Assembly: GCA_007136595.1 (NCBI GenBank)
Contig: SLGQ01000180.1
Span: 1 to 17,837, forward strand
Length of the DNA: 17,837 nucleotides
From: Candidatus Sumerlaeota bacterium
Lineage (GTDB): Bacteria; UBP6; UBA1177
Reading direction: 5' to 3'
Each line of letters starts with the position of its first letter. Position 1 is the first letter of the stretch. The notes under the pieces are model-generated. The model was given only the letters and a program-made list of their open reading frames with translations, did not search any database and was not told the DNA's origin. Position numbers and translations under genes: made by a program. Shown here in pieces: positions 1-6,472 of this stretch.

Positions 1-200
1 TAAACCGTTTTAACCGGCTTATTTTTTGGAACAGTTATTGGATAAGTACCTTCTTTCCTGAAAACATAGTGGCTGCTTCCCTTTTTGGGTTGGCGACAAC
101 TGTATCCAAACTGTTCCAGAAGTCTTTTAATTCTTTCAAAATCAACATCTTTCGGATTTTGAATAATTGACTTTACCATTTTTAAAAGAGCTTTTTTCAC
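1..200 (-). CDS. hicA: HicA-family mRNA interferase toxin (5' part, cut by window edge)
   Basis: The visible 66 codons from the GTG at 200 read as a YcfA/HicA-type toxin. A short helix-rich start with NPKDVDFERIKRLLEQFGY leads to a basic segment, then KKGSSHYVFRK, with the family's catalytic-type histidine at residue 44, and the typical PITVPKNKPVK strand. HicA proteins are small double-stranded-RNA-binding-fold ribonucleases that cleave mRNA and are neutralised by HicB. The GTG start is chosen because a strong AAGGAGG lies at 211-217, with a 10-nt gap to the start. Only the last residues are missing at the left edge; full-length members are about 70-90 aa. The HicB partner is not visible and would be expected further left. 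The family call rests on motif recognition only. Confidence 0.8.
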   Translation of the reverse strand, partial: MKKALLKMVKSIIQNPKDVDFERIKRLLEQFGYSCRQPKKGSSHYVFRKEGTYPITVPKNKPVKTV

Positions 201-217
201 CGTTCAGCACCTCCTTT

Positions 218-245
218 ATGATATCATATACGATATCATTGTCAA
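218..245 (-). promoter_or_regulatory. Palindromic operator and -35 element upstream of hicA
   Basis: A 20-bp near-palindrome at 219-238 has arms TGATATC and GATATCA, and the symmetry extends one base each side. It lies directly upstream of the hicA ribosome-binding site. On the minus strand it follows a perfect TTGACA at 245-240. A TATCAT hexamer at 223-218 sits 16 nt from that -35, but a start there would fall inside the Shine-Dalgarno sequence, so the true -10 is uncertain. The position fits autoregulation by the HicB antitoxin; that role is inferred from how hicAB operons usually behave. Confidence 0.55.
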
Positions 246-520
246 CAAAAAGTTCAACAGTACCCAAAATAATTAACTTCATTTTATAGATAAACCAAAA
301 CATCTCCCCCCTAAACTACATTAAAAATGCAATAAATCAATCTTAAATAAAACTCCGTCCTTCGGACTCCGAACACAGATGGTTTTAATTAGGATTAAAA
401 CACTCAAGAACATTCAGCCTTCGGGTTTGTCTGAATTAGAAGTTTTGTTTATCTGTTCCGTTTGCTTTTTTTTGTTCGATGTGATAAAAAGAGCTGTTTT
501 AGTTCGTAAAGGGGTTATTT
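246..520. other. Gene-free region between hicA and the kinase operon
   Basis: No convincing coding frame is present. The stretch is AT-rich and holds a short GTCC-TTC-GGAC hairpin at 357-367, an inverted repeat at 382-401 and an ATTCAG/CTGAAT pair enclosing a CCTTCGGG core at 412-436. No clear rho-independent terminator is seen. Promoter candidates for the kinase operon are weak: TTGTCT at 427-432 with TATCTG 17 nt on, or a TTGCTT with GATAAA at unusually short spacing. The kinase ribosome-binding site AAAGGGG lies at about 508-514. Confidence 0.5.
382..401. repeat. Perfect 8-4-8 inverted repeat (GTTTTAAT/ATTAAAAC)
   Basis: GTTTTAAT at 382-389 and ATTAAAAC at 394-401 are exact reverse complements separated by TAGG. 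The element could be a regulator-binding site or a small hairpin upstream of the kinase operon. No T-tract follows, so it is unlikely to be an intrinsic terminator. Confidence 0.55.
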
Positions 521-2221
521 ATGGGATATGATTACAATTTAAAACTGAAGAGTTTCCATGATCTTTCTTTTAATCTTATTGAGTTGGCGGACAGAGGGAC
601 TCTGATCAGCGAGTATCTGAGAGATATTTCAAAGATACTGATACAGTTTTCAAATGCCAATGAGCTTAATATCATTGTCAGCGATATTAAGAATTACTAT
701 CGGTTCAGCTTCTGCAAAGGGGGAGATTGGACTGTAATACCTGCCCCGCATTTTAGAGAAATTCCTGATCTCAATGAAAAATCAACAGTTGAACATCTTG
801 AAAGAGTGGTGTTCTTCAAAAAAATAAAGGAATCTCCACTTAAAACAGAAAGTGGCGGATTGATGATCCCTGATACTTCTCTTATGCTTAGCGTTTCGCT
901 GATTGATAACCAGGAAACCACCCCATTTAAAGTAGTGTCAGAAACTGCTTTTTCAACTCTTATGATCCTTCCCATCAGAGTGGGCAGGGAAAATATAGGG
1001 CTGATAACTTTAAAATGGGAAGAACCTTACGATATCCCGAAGGAAGAGATCGATCTTTATCAGTATCTTTTTGATGTAATAGGTTTTGCAAGGTCACATA
1101 GACAGGCAAAGTTTCATCTTGGAGAAAGGATCAAGGAACTTACAACCATATTTCAGATAACCCGTCTGGGAGTTGAAAAAGATAAGTCCCTTGATGATGT
1201 GCTAAGAGGTGCGGCAGAATTGATCCCCCCCGGTTTTCTCAGACCGGAACACGCCTGTTGTAAAATTGTTTATGCCGGAGAAGTGTTTAAAAGCCGCAAT
1301 TATGATTCCCCCACACATATCTTGAAAGAAGATATAATTGTAAACGGGAAAGTGGCAGGAAGTGTTGAAGTCGGTTATACAAAGGAGCTTAACAGCCTCG
1401 ACAAAGGACCTTTTTTAAGTGAAGAGAAACCATTACTGAAAACGATAGCCAATGAACTGGGACTTATTTCTGAAAGAAAACATTTTGAAGATGAGAGGGA
1501 AAAACTTCAGCAACAGCTTCTGCATGCAGACAGGCTTGTAACTGTCGGTCAATTGACTGCCGGAGTTGCACACGAGTTGAATGAGCCGCTTGGCGGCATT
1601 CTGGGCTTTGCTCAACTTATAAAGAAGTATGGAGAGATAAACGAAACAGTTGAAAAAGATATAGATAAGATCATAAAAGCGGCAATGCATGCAAGAGAGA
1701 TAATAAGAAAACTGATGCTTTTTTCCCGGCAGAAAACTCCCGAAAAAACACTTTTTAACATCAATGAAAGAATTGATGACGGGCTTTATCTTCTTGAGAG
1801 CAGGATCAAAAAAAGCGGAATAGTCCTCAAAAAAGAGCTGAGCGAAGATATTCCCCTGATCAAAGTCGATCCCTCACAACTCCATCAGGTTCTTGTAAAT
1901 CTGGTGGTCAATGCCATTCAGGCAATGTCTGACGGCGGGACATTGACTATAAAAACTGAAAAATCAATTAACAGTGTAAACTTAATTGTTAAAGATACCG
2001 GGATAGGAATGACTTCCGATGAGATAGATAAAATATTTATTCCATTTTTCACCACAAAAGGTATAAATGAAGGAACCGGACTTGGACTGCCGGTGGTTCT
2101 GGGTATAGTGCAGTCTCATGGCGGCTCTGTAAAAGTTGACAGTGAAGTTGGAAAAGGTTCAGTTTTTACAGTTAAGTTCCCGGTTATTAACGATTCGCAG
2201 GAGGAGGTTGATAATGGCTGA
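521..2221 (+). CDS. Soluble GAF-domain sensor histidine kinase
   Basis: This 566-residue protein is a two-component sensor kinase. No membrane segment or signal peptide is visible, so it should act in the cytoplasm. Residues about 30-190 look like a GAF-type sensor, and about 200-325 form a second ligand-sensor-like region (IKELTTIFQITRL, then IPPGFLRPEHACCKIVY, IIVNGKVAGSVEV and GPFLSEE) of a type often placed before kinase cores. The dimerisation domain has GVAHELNEPLGGILGF with phospho-acceptor His351. The ATPase domain shows the N box (N460/N464), DTGIGM at 492-497, the F box IFIPFFTTK near 505-513 and GTGLGL at 518-523. The start follows AAAGGGG by 6 nt. Its 3' end overlaps the response-regulator gene by 8 nt, so the two are coupled partners. 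The ligand is unknown. Confidence 0.9.
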   Translation: MGYDYNLKLKSFHDLSFNLIELADRGTLISEYLRDISKILIQFSNANELNIIVSDIKNYYRFSFCKGGDWTVIPAPHFREIPDLNEKSTVEHLERVVFFKKIKESPLKTESGGLMIPDTSLMLSVSLIDNQETTPFKVVSETAFSTLMILPIRVGRENIGLITLKWEEPYDIPKEEIDLYQYLFDVIGFARSHRQAKFHLGERIKELTTIFQITRLGVEKDKSLDDVLRGAAELIPPGFLRPEHACCKIVYAGEVFKSRNYDSPTHILKEDIIVNGKVAGSVEVGYTKELNSLDKGPFLSEEKPLLKTIANELGLISERKHFEDEREKLQQQLLHADRLVTVGQLTAGVAHELNEPLGGILGFAQLIKKYGEINETVEKDIDKIIKAAMHAREIIRKLMLFSRQKTPEKTLFNINERIDDGLYLLESRIKKSGIVLKKELSEDIPLIKVDPSQLHQVLVNLVVNAIQAMSDGGTLTIKTEKSINSVNLIVKDTGIGMTSDEIDKIFIPFFTTKGINEGTGLGLPVVLGIVQSHGGSVKVDSEVGKGSVFTVKFPVINDSQEEVDNG

Positions 2222-3575
2222 CAGACAGAAAAAAGACCGTGTAATACTTGTAGTTGATGATTCGCAGGACACATTAGAGCTGATCCACAGGAATCTTGAG
2301 TATATGGGCTATTCAGTTTTTTCATGTGACAACGCAAAAGAAGCCATTGAAATTCTCAAAGAAAACCACATAGATCTCGTTATAACCGATTACCACATGC
2401 CGTTTGTAGGGGGAATAGATGTGATCCGTCATGTGAAAGAGAACTATAAAAATACAGAAGTTATGATGATAACCGGATATGCTTCAGTAGAAGGTGCCGT
2501 AGAGGCAATAAAAGCGGGTGCAGAAGAATATCTTTCAAAACCGTTTACAGACGAAGAGCTTCAAAGTGCAATAGACAGGTCAATGGAAAAGCTTGCCATA
2601 AGAGCCATGAGAAGTGAACCTACTGAAAGATCTATTGCGGAGCAATATGGTATCATAGGTGAATCAGAAAAAATGAAAAAAGTAGGGGAAGCTGTCAAAA
2701 AAGCTGCTGCCGACACAATGCCTGTTCTCATATCGGGAGAGTCAGGAACCGGAAAAGAACTGGTGGCAAGAGCTATCCACTATGAAAGTGAAAACTCTGG
2801 TTATCCATTTATACACATCAATTGCAGAGGGATTCCCGAAACGATCCTTGAAAGTGAAGTTTTTGGATATTGTAAATCTGAAACATCAGAGTCAACTCAT
2901 GTTGTCAGAAAAGGGTTTCTTGAAATGGCAGAGAAGGGGACAGTGTTTTTTGATGAGATCAGCTCAACTGCACTTTCAACCCAAGTTAAGTTGCTTGGAG
3001 CTTTATCAGGTGAAATTACACCGATCGGTGACACTAAGCCTAGAAAAATTGAGTGCAGAATAATGGCATCAACTTCCAGAGATCTCCTTTTTCTTGTCAG
3101 AAAAGGTTTTTTCAGGGAGGATCTTTTTTTCAAACTCAATGTAACCAACATTACTGTTCCACCGTTAAGGGAAAGGGGAAAAGATGTTGTTCTGATCGCA
3201 AATCACATTCTTTCCGGCATATCCTCTGAAGCCGGGAGAGCAAAAAAACCTATTCTTGACGGAAAAGTTGTCGAGGCATTTTTAAATTATTCCTGGCCCG
3301 GCAATATAAGGGAACTTGAAAGAACCATGAAAGAAACGGTTCAAAAAAGCGACAGTGATGTAATTGAAATTACGGATGTCCCATCGAATATGAAAATCAA
3401 TATTAATGAAGAGATCGAACTTAACAGGACGCTGGATGATGTTGAACTTCATCATATAAAAAGTGTTTTGGCTAAAGTTGATGGAAACAAAACAAAGGCA
3501 TCGGAGCTGCTTGGTATTGACAGGAAAACTCTCAGAGAAAAGTTGAAAAAGGGAAACATGGAACAGGAGAGCTGA
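2214..3575 (+). CDS. NtrC-like response regulator (REC-AAA+-Fis HTH) lacking the GAFTGA motif
   Basis: This is a 453-residue response regulator. The ATG at 2214 was preferred to an upstream in-frame ATG at 2136 because GGAGGAGG lies 7 nt before it and the REC domain then starts normally. REC spans about 9-125, with acidic Asp15/Asp16, phospho-acceptor Asp59, Thr87 and Lys109. The AAA+ domain spans about 145-375, with Walker A GESGTGKE (175-182), Walker B VFFDE (244-248), arginine-finger region FREDLFF (near 300) and WPGNIREL (361-368). A Fis-type HTH lies at about 409-446. Where sigma54 activators carry GAFTGA after VFG, this protein reads SETSES (222-227) without a gap. Family knowledge therefore suggests that it does not remodel sigma54 holoenzyme and may work on sigma70 promoters. 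Its partner is the overlapping upstream kinase. Confidence 0.92.
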   Translation: MADRQKKDRVILVVDDSQDTLELIHRNLEYMGYSVFSCDNAKEAIEILKENHIDLVITDYHMPFVGGIDVIRHVKENYKNTEVMMITGYASVEGAVEAIKAGAEEYLSKPFTDEELQSAIDRSMEKLAIRAMRSEPTERSIAEQYGIIGESEKMKKVGEAVKKAAADTMPVLISGESGTGKELVARAIHYESENSGYPFIHINCRGIPETILESEVFGYCKSETSESTHVVRKGFLEMAEKGTVFFDEISSTALSTQVKLLGALSGEITPIGDTKPRKIECRIMASTSRDLLFLVRKGFFREDLFFKLNVTNITVPPLRERGKDVVLIANHILSGISSEAGRAKKPILDGKVVEAFLNYSWPGNIRELERTMKETVQKSDSDVIEITDVPSNMKININEEIELNRTLDDVELHHIKSVLAKVDGNKTKASELLGIDRKTLREKLKKGNMEQES

Positions 3576-3787
3576 TGAGTAACAGAGAAGAAAAAAAAGA
3601 AAAGCCGGCATCAAAAGGACTTTGCGATAACTGTATAAATCTTAAATATTGTTCTTATGCAAAAGTGGCAGACAGACCGGTAATGTTTTGTGAAGAATAC
3701 GATTTCTATTCCCGTCTAGTTGAAAAATATGGAATAGATGTAAATAAAAAAGATAAAAAAGAAGAAGAAAAAAAAGATAATTCCTGA
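3575..3787 (+). CDS. Small four-cysteine, putative metal-binding protein
   Basis: This 70-residue protein shares one base with the response-regulator stop codon (TGATG), so its translation should be coupled to the two-component genes. The core carries Cys17, Cys20, Cys27 and Cys39 in the pattern CDNC, then YCSY, then FCEEYDFY, which suggests one Zn or Fe-S site. Both ends are rich in Lys and Glu (NREEKKEK at the start, KKDKKEEEKKDNS at the end) and look disordered. I recognise the general CxxC-x6-C-x11-CxEY layout as that of short uncharacterised bacterial proteins but cannot assign a function. Its place as third gene of a kinase-regulator operon suggests a role as an accessory of that pathway. 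Confidence 0.75.
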   Translation: MSNREEKKEKPASKGLCDNCINLKYCSYAKVADRPVMFCEEYDFYSRLVEKYGIDVNKKDKKEEEKKDNS

Positions 3788-3815
3788 AAAAAAGGCGGCT
3801 CCGATCGGAACCGCC
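3787..3815 (-). terminator. Rho-independent terminator of gdhA
   Basis: A GC-rich hairpin GGCGG-C-TCC-GATC-GGA-A-CCGCC spans 3794-3815. Read on the minus strand it is followed at once by seven T residues (3793-3787), the classical layout, and it lies 24 nt past the gdhA stop. On the plus strand no T-tract follows directly, but the hairpin may still slow transcription coming from the kinase operon, since the two operons converge here. Confidence 0.9.
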
Positions 3816-3838
3816 CAGCTACACAATTTTTGTTAAAC

Positions 3839-5200
3839 TTATACTACACCGTAAGCAACCATTGCTTTAGCAACTTTAAGGAAACCGGCAATATTTGCAC
3901 CGGCAACATAGTTGTCTTTATCAAAACCGTAAACTTCAGCAGCATTTCTTGATGCTTCATGAATATTTTTCATGATGATCTTAAGTCTGTTGTCAACTTC
4001 TTCTCTTTCCCAGGAAAGTTTAAGGCTGTTCTGGCTCATTTCAAGTCCGCTCACTGAAACACCGCCTGCATTTGCAGCTTTACCGGGTCCATAAAGGATT
4101 TTATTTTCAAGGTATATGTCAACTGCTTTGGGAACTGAAGGCATATTTGCACCTTCTGAAATGCAGTAGCAACCATTTTTGATGAGAGCTTCAGCATGAG
4201 TTTCATCAATTTCGTTCTGAGTTGCTGATGGAAGTGCAATGTGACATTTGATGCCTTCATCACGGACAACATCCCATACACTCTTTCCATCATAATATTT
4301 TGCATTTGGGTATTTTTCAACATACTCTTTAATTCTTCCTCTGCGGTTATTTTTGAGATCCATTACGAAGTGGAGTTTTTCTGTGTCGAATCCATCCATA
4401 TCGATTATGGTTCCTGAGCTGTCACAGAAAGAAATGTTCTTTCCGCCAAGTTCAATAACTTTTTCAACTGCAAACTGAGCAACATTTCCTGCACCTGATG
4501 TAACAACGATCTTGTTCTCAAAGGAGTCATTTCTTGTTGCAAGCATTTCAGCAGCAAAATAAACAGCACCGTATCCCGTAGCTTCAGGTCTTATCAAGCT
4601 TCCGCCGTACTCAATACCTTTTCCTGTAAGAACTCCGGTGTGCTCATTCTTAATTTTTTTGTAGTAACCGAACATATAACCGATCTCTCTTCCGCCAACA
4701 CCGATATCTCCGGCAGGAACATCTGTGTCAGGTCCGATATGTCTGAAAAGTTCACGCATGAAAGAGTAGCAGAATCTCATAACTTCGCCATCGCTCTTTC
4801 CTTTAGGATCGAAGTCACTTCCACCTTTTCCTCCACCCATTGGAAGAGTTGTCAAAGCATTTTTAAATATTTGTTCAAAACCGAGAAATTTAATAATACC
4901 AAGGTTTACAGAAGGGTGAAACCTGAGCCCACCTTTGTAAGGTCCAATAGCATTGTTAAATTCAATTCGAAAACCCCTGTTAACCTGAACTTTGCCTGAA
5001 TCATCGGTCCATGGAACTCTGAACATAAGCTGTCTGTCAGGTTCAACTATGCGGTCATAAATAGATGCCGCAACAAATTCCGGATGCTTGTCAACAGTTG
5101 CTTCAAGAGACATCAATACTTCTTCTACTGCTTGAATAAATTCCGGTTGTGACGGATTTTTTTCTTCTGTCCTGGCAATTACTTCTTTTAAATAACTCAT
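3839..5200 (-). CDS. gdhA: NADP-type glutamate dehydrogenase
   Basis: This 453-residue enzyme interconverts glutamate and 2-oxoglutarate plus ammonia and belongs to the hexameric approx. 450-aa class (E. coli GdhA is 447 aa). Substrate-site Lys89 sits in GPYKGG, catalytic Lys125 in MGGGKGGSDFDPKGKS and Asp165 in VPAGDIGVGGREIGYM. The Rossmann domain has SGAGNVAQFA near 235-244 and then FCDSSGTIID, which resembles the NADP-preferring E. coli enzyme. The C-terminal part has KAANAGGVSVSGLEMSQN. The ATG at 5200 is chosen because AAAGGAG precedes it at normal spacing; the in-frame extension upstream is non-conserved leader sequence. It has its own promoter and a terminator. Next to the ior-tna-rid genes it can supply 2-oxoglutarate for amino-acid transamination. 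Confidence 0.96.
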   Translation of the reverse strand: MSYLKEVIARTEEKNPSQPEFIQAVEEVLMSLEATVDKHPEFVAASIYDRIVEPDRQLMFRVPWTDDSGKVQVNRGFRIEFNNAIGPYKGGLRFHPSVNLGIIKFLGFEQIFKNALTTLPMGGGKGGSDFDPKGKSDGEVMRFCYSFMRELFRHIGPDTDVPAGDIGVGGREIGYMFGYYKKIKNEHTGVLTGKGIEYGGSLIRPEATGYGAVYFAAEMLATRNDSFENKIVVTSGAGNVAQFAVEKVIELGGKNISFCDSSGTIIDMDGFDTEKLHFVMDLKNNRRGRIKEYVEKYPNAKYYDGKSVWDVVRDEGIKCHIALPSATQNEIDETHAEALIKNGCYCISEGANMPSVPKAVDIYLENKILYGPGKAANAGGVSVSGLEMSQNSLKLSWEREEVDNRLKIIMKNIHEASRNAAEVYGFDKDNYVAGANIAGFLKVAKAMVAYGVV

Positions 5201-5238
5201 GGGCTTCTCCTTTAAATATAAACGATACATAAAAATTT

Positions 5239-5271
5239 CTTTCCCGCGTTGGGTAAAAGGTACCCGGAAAG
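5239..5271 (-). promoter_or_regulatory. Nested stem-loop in the gdhA 5' leader
   Basis: CTTTCC (5239-5244) can pair with GGAAAG (5266-5271), enclosing GGGTA (5251-5255) paired with TACCC (5261-5265), with one unpaired side of six bases. The structure lies inside the predicted leader RNA, about 20 nt ahead of the ribosome-binding site. It could be a regulatory RNA element or a protein-binding site. It matches no riboswitch class I can name. Confidence 0.4.
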
Positions 5272-5297
5272 CGAGGAATAAATCTTCAACACTCACA

Positions 5298-5326
5298 ATG
5301 ATTCGATAAAAAGAAAGCCATGTCAA
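5298..5326 (-). promoter_or_regulatory. Sigma70-like promoter of gdhA
   Basis: On the minus strand, TTGACA at 5326-5321 is followed by a 17-nt spacer and AATCAT at 5303-5298 (4 of 6 matches to TATAAT). An A/T-rich tract lies immediately upstream and could act as an UP element. Transcription would begin near 5291, which gives a leader of about 90 nt before gdhA. Confidence 0.65.
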
Positions 5327-5401
5327 GAAAAAAAATTATTAATTTATTTTGTTTTTGCAATTTGATTTGAGATGGTGTTTTCCCTGTTGCCTTGAAGAGG
5401 T

Positions 5402-5436
5402 GTTTGGGGGTTTAGAGATTTAAAGGTTTGGGGGTT
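5402..5436. repeat. Direct repeat of GTTTGGGGGTT
   Basis: Two exact 11-bp copies lie at 5402-5412 and 5426-5436, just past the tetR stop codon and upstream of the gdhA promoter. With only two G-runs they cannot form an intramolecular quadruplex. They may be a regulator-binding pair or chance low-complexity sequence. Confidence 0.4.
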
Positions 5437-5437
5437 G

Positions 5438-5971
5438 TCAGAAAAGGGCGGCAAAAACCTTTTCGGAAAAGTTCTCTACCGGTTGTTGTTTGTTTTTTCT
5501 GAGATAGGCGATATCTGATGCAAGTATTCCAAGATAGCGGTATGTGATCTCTTCGATGCTCACTTTTATCTTTTTTTTGCTCTTTTTCAGATACGCTTCT
5601 ATCATTTCTTCCATCTTTTTTCTGAATGCAGTGAGGTCGATGGGCTTGTCGTGGACATTTTCAACCAGAAAAAGAACAGGGATCTCGGTTTTAATAAAAT
5701 AATCTGTAACCAGACCAGTTATTGTCATGATCCTCATGTCAGGAGGCATTGACGAAGGAAACCTGATGTTGGGAATGTCGTTGATCTCAAAGGTTATAAG
5801 ATCATATCCGGCAGTTATCATTTCTTCTTTACACTTGAAGTAATGATAAAGGGTGGGTGCGGTGATACCTAATTCCGTTGCTACCAGATTCATTGTGATC
5901 TCATCATAGTTCATTGTAAAAAGAAGATCTCTTGCTTTTTCCACCATTTTTTTTCTTACACTATCTCTCAT
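5438..5971 (-). CDS. TetR-family transcriptional regulator
   Basis: This 177-residue one-component regulator has an N-terminal TetR HTH at about 10-55 (KARDLLFTMNYDEITMNLVATELGITAPTLYHYFKCKEEMI). The C-terminal helical ligand domain is variable and uninformative. An in-frame TTG two codons further upstream exists, but GGGAG sits 6 nt from the ATG at 5971 and would abut the TTG, so the ATG is chosen. The gene lies between ridA and gdhA on the same strand. A 100-nt gap with its own promoter-like elements separates it from ridA. Position suggests that it controls itself and perhaps the neighbouring amino-acid genes, but the ligand and targets are unknown. Confidence 0.87.
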   Translation of the reverse strand: MRDSVRKKMVEKARDLLFTMNYDEITMNLVATELGITAPTLYHYFKCKEEMITAGYDLITFEINDIPNIRFPSSMPPDMRIMTITGLVTDYFIKTEIPVLFLVENVHDKPIDLTAFRKKMEEMIEAYLKKSKKKIKVSIEEITYRYLGILASDIAYLRKNKQQPVENFSEKVFAALF

Positions 5972-6071
5972 TTGCAACTCCCGTATTAAAGTTAACAGTG
6001 CCGATAGTAATATGCATAAAAAAAAAAATAAGTCAAAAAGTTAATAGATTTTTTTTATTGATTGCTTTTTT
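5972..6071 (-). promoter_or_regulatory. tetR promoter region with repeated AAAGTTAAYAG motif
   Basis: On the minus strand, TTGACT (6036-6031), an 18-nt A/T spacer and TATTAC (6012-6007) form a possible promoter with a start near 6000. The motif AAAGTTAAYAG occurs twice, at 5988-5998 and 6037-6047, one copy on each side of this promoter. The first copy contains the palindrome GTTAAC. These are candidate binding sites for the TetR protein itself. No hairpin terminator follows ridA, so read-through from the upstream operon into tetR is also possible. Confidence 0.45.
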
Positions 6072-6452
6072 TTATCTTTTTGCAGCTATGGTTTCAATTT
6101 CCACCATAACTCCAAGAGGAAGTTTGACAACTTGGTAAGCAGCTCTTGCCGGAGGTTCGCTCTGATAATACTTTCCGTAAACTTCATTCATTGCTTTAAA
6201 GTTGTCCATATTGTCAAGAAGTACGGTTGATTTTATAACATCATCATAGCTGTAACCTGCGGCTTCAAGTATTGCTCCGATGTTTTTTAAAACCATGTCG
6301 GTCTGTTCAGCAATTCCGCCTTCCACGATAGTTCCTGTTGCTGGATCAACAGGAAGCTGTCCTGATATGAAAAGCATGCCGTTAGCTTCAACCGCCTGAC
6401 TGTAAGGACCTATTGCTTTGGGTGCTTTTTCTGTAGCGATAATTTTTTTCAT
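6072..6452 (-). CDS. ridA: RidA/YjgF-family 2-iminobutanoate/2-iminopropanoate deaminase
   Basis: This 126-residue protein matches the RidA family in length and motifs: APKAIGPYSQAV with Tyr17, FISGQLPVDPATG, PPARAAYQVVKLP with Arg103 and VEIETIA with Glu118, which correspond to the E. coli active-site residues Tyr17, Arg105 and Glu120. RidA hydrolyses reactive enamine/imine intermediates such as 2-aminoacrylate that escape from PLP enzymes, giving ketoacid and ammonia. It starts 20 nt after tnaA, with an AAGGAGGAG ribosome-binding site. Tryptophanase goes through a 2-aminoacrylate intermediate, so the pairing is biochemically sensible. Confidence 0.95.
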   Translation of the reverse strand: MKKIIATEKAPKAIGPYSQAVEANGMLFISGQLPVDPATGTIVEGGIAEQTDMVLKNIGAILEAAGYSYDDVIKSTVLLDNMDNFKAMNEVYGKYYQSEPPARAAYQVVKLPLGVMVEIETIAAKR

Positions 6453-6472
6453 TTGATCTCCTCCTTTTTTAA

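Noticed and set aside
2136..2213. Upstream in-frame ATG that would extend the response regulator by 26 residues
   Set aside because: The extra residues are the out-of-frame shadow of the kinase C-terminus, and the ATG at 2214 has a strong GGAGGAGG and gives a normal REC N-terminus.
5201..5326. In-frame extension of gdhA by 42 codons to an ATG at 5326
   Set aside because: It would run through the promoter and the leader stem-loop; the ATG at 5200 has AAAGGAG and the correct family length.
5402..5436. G-quadruplex at the two GTTTGGGGGTT copies
   Set aside because: Only two G-runs are present and four are needed for an intramolecular quadruplex.
5972..5977. TTG start two codons upstream for tetR
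   Set aside because: The GGGAG ribosome-binding site would touch this TTG directly, while its spacing suits the ATG at 5971.
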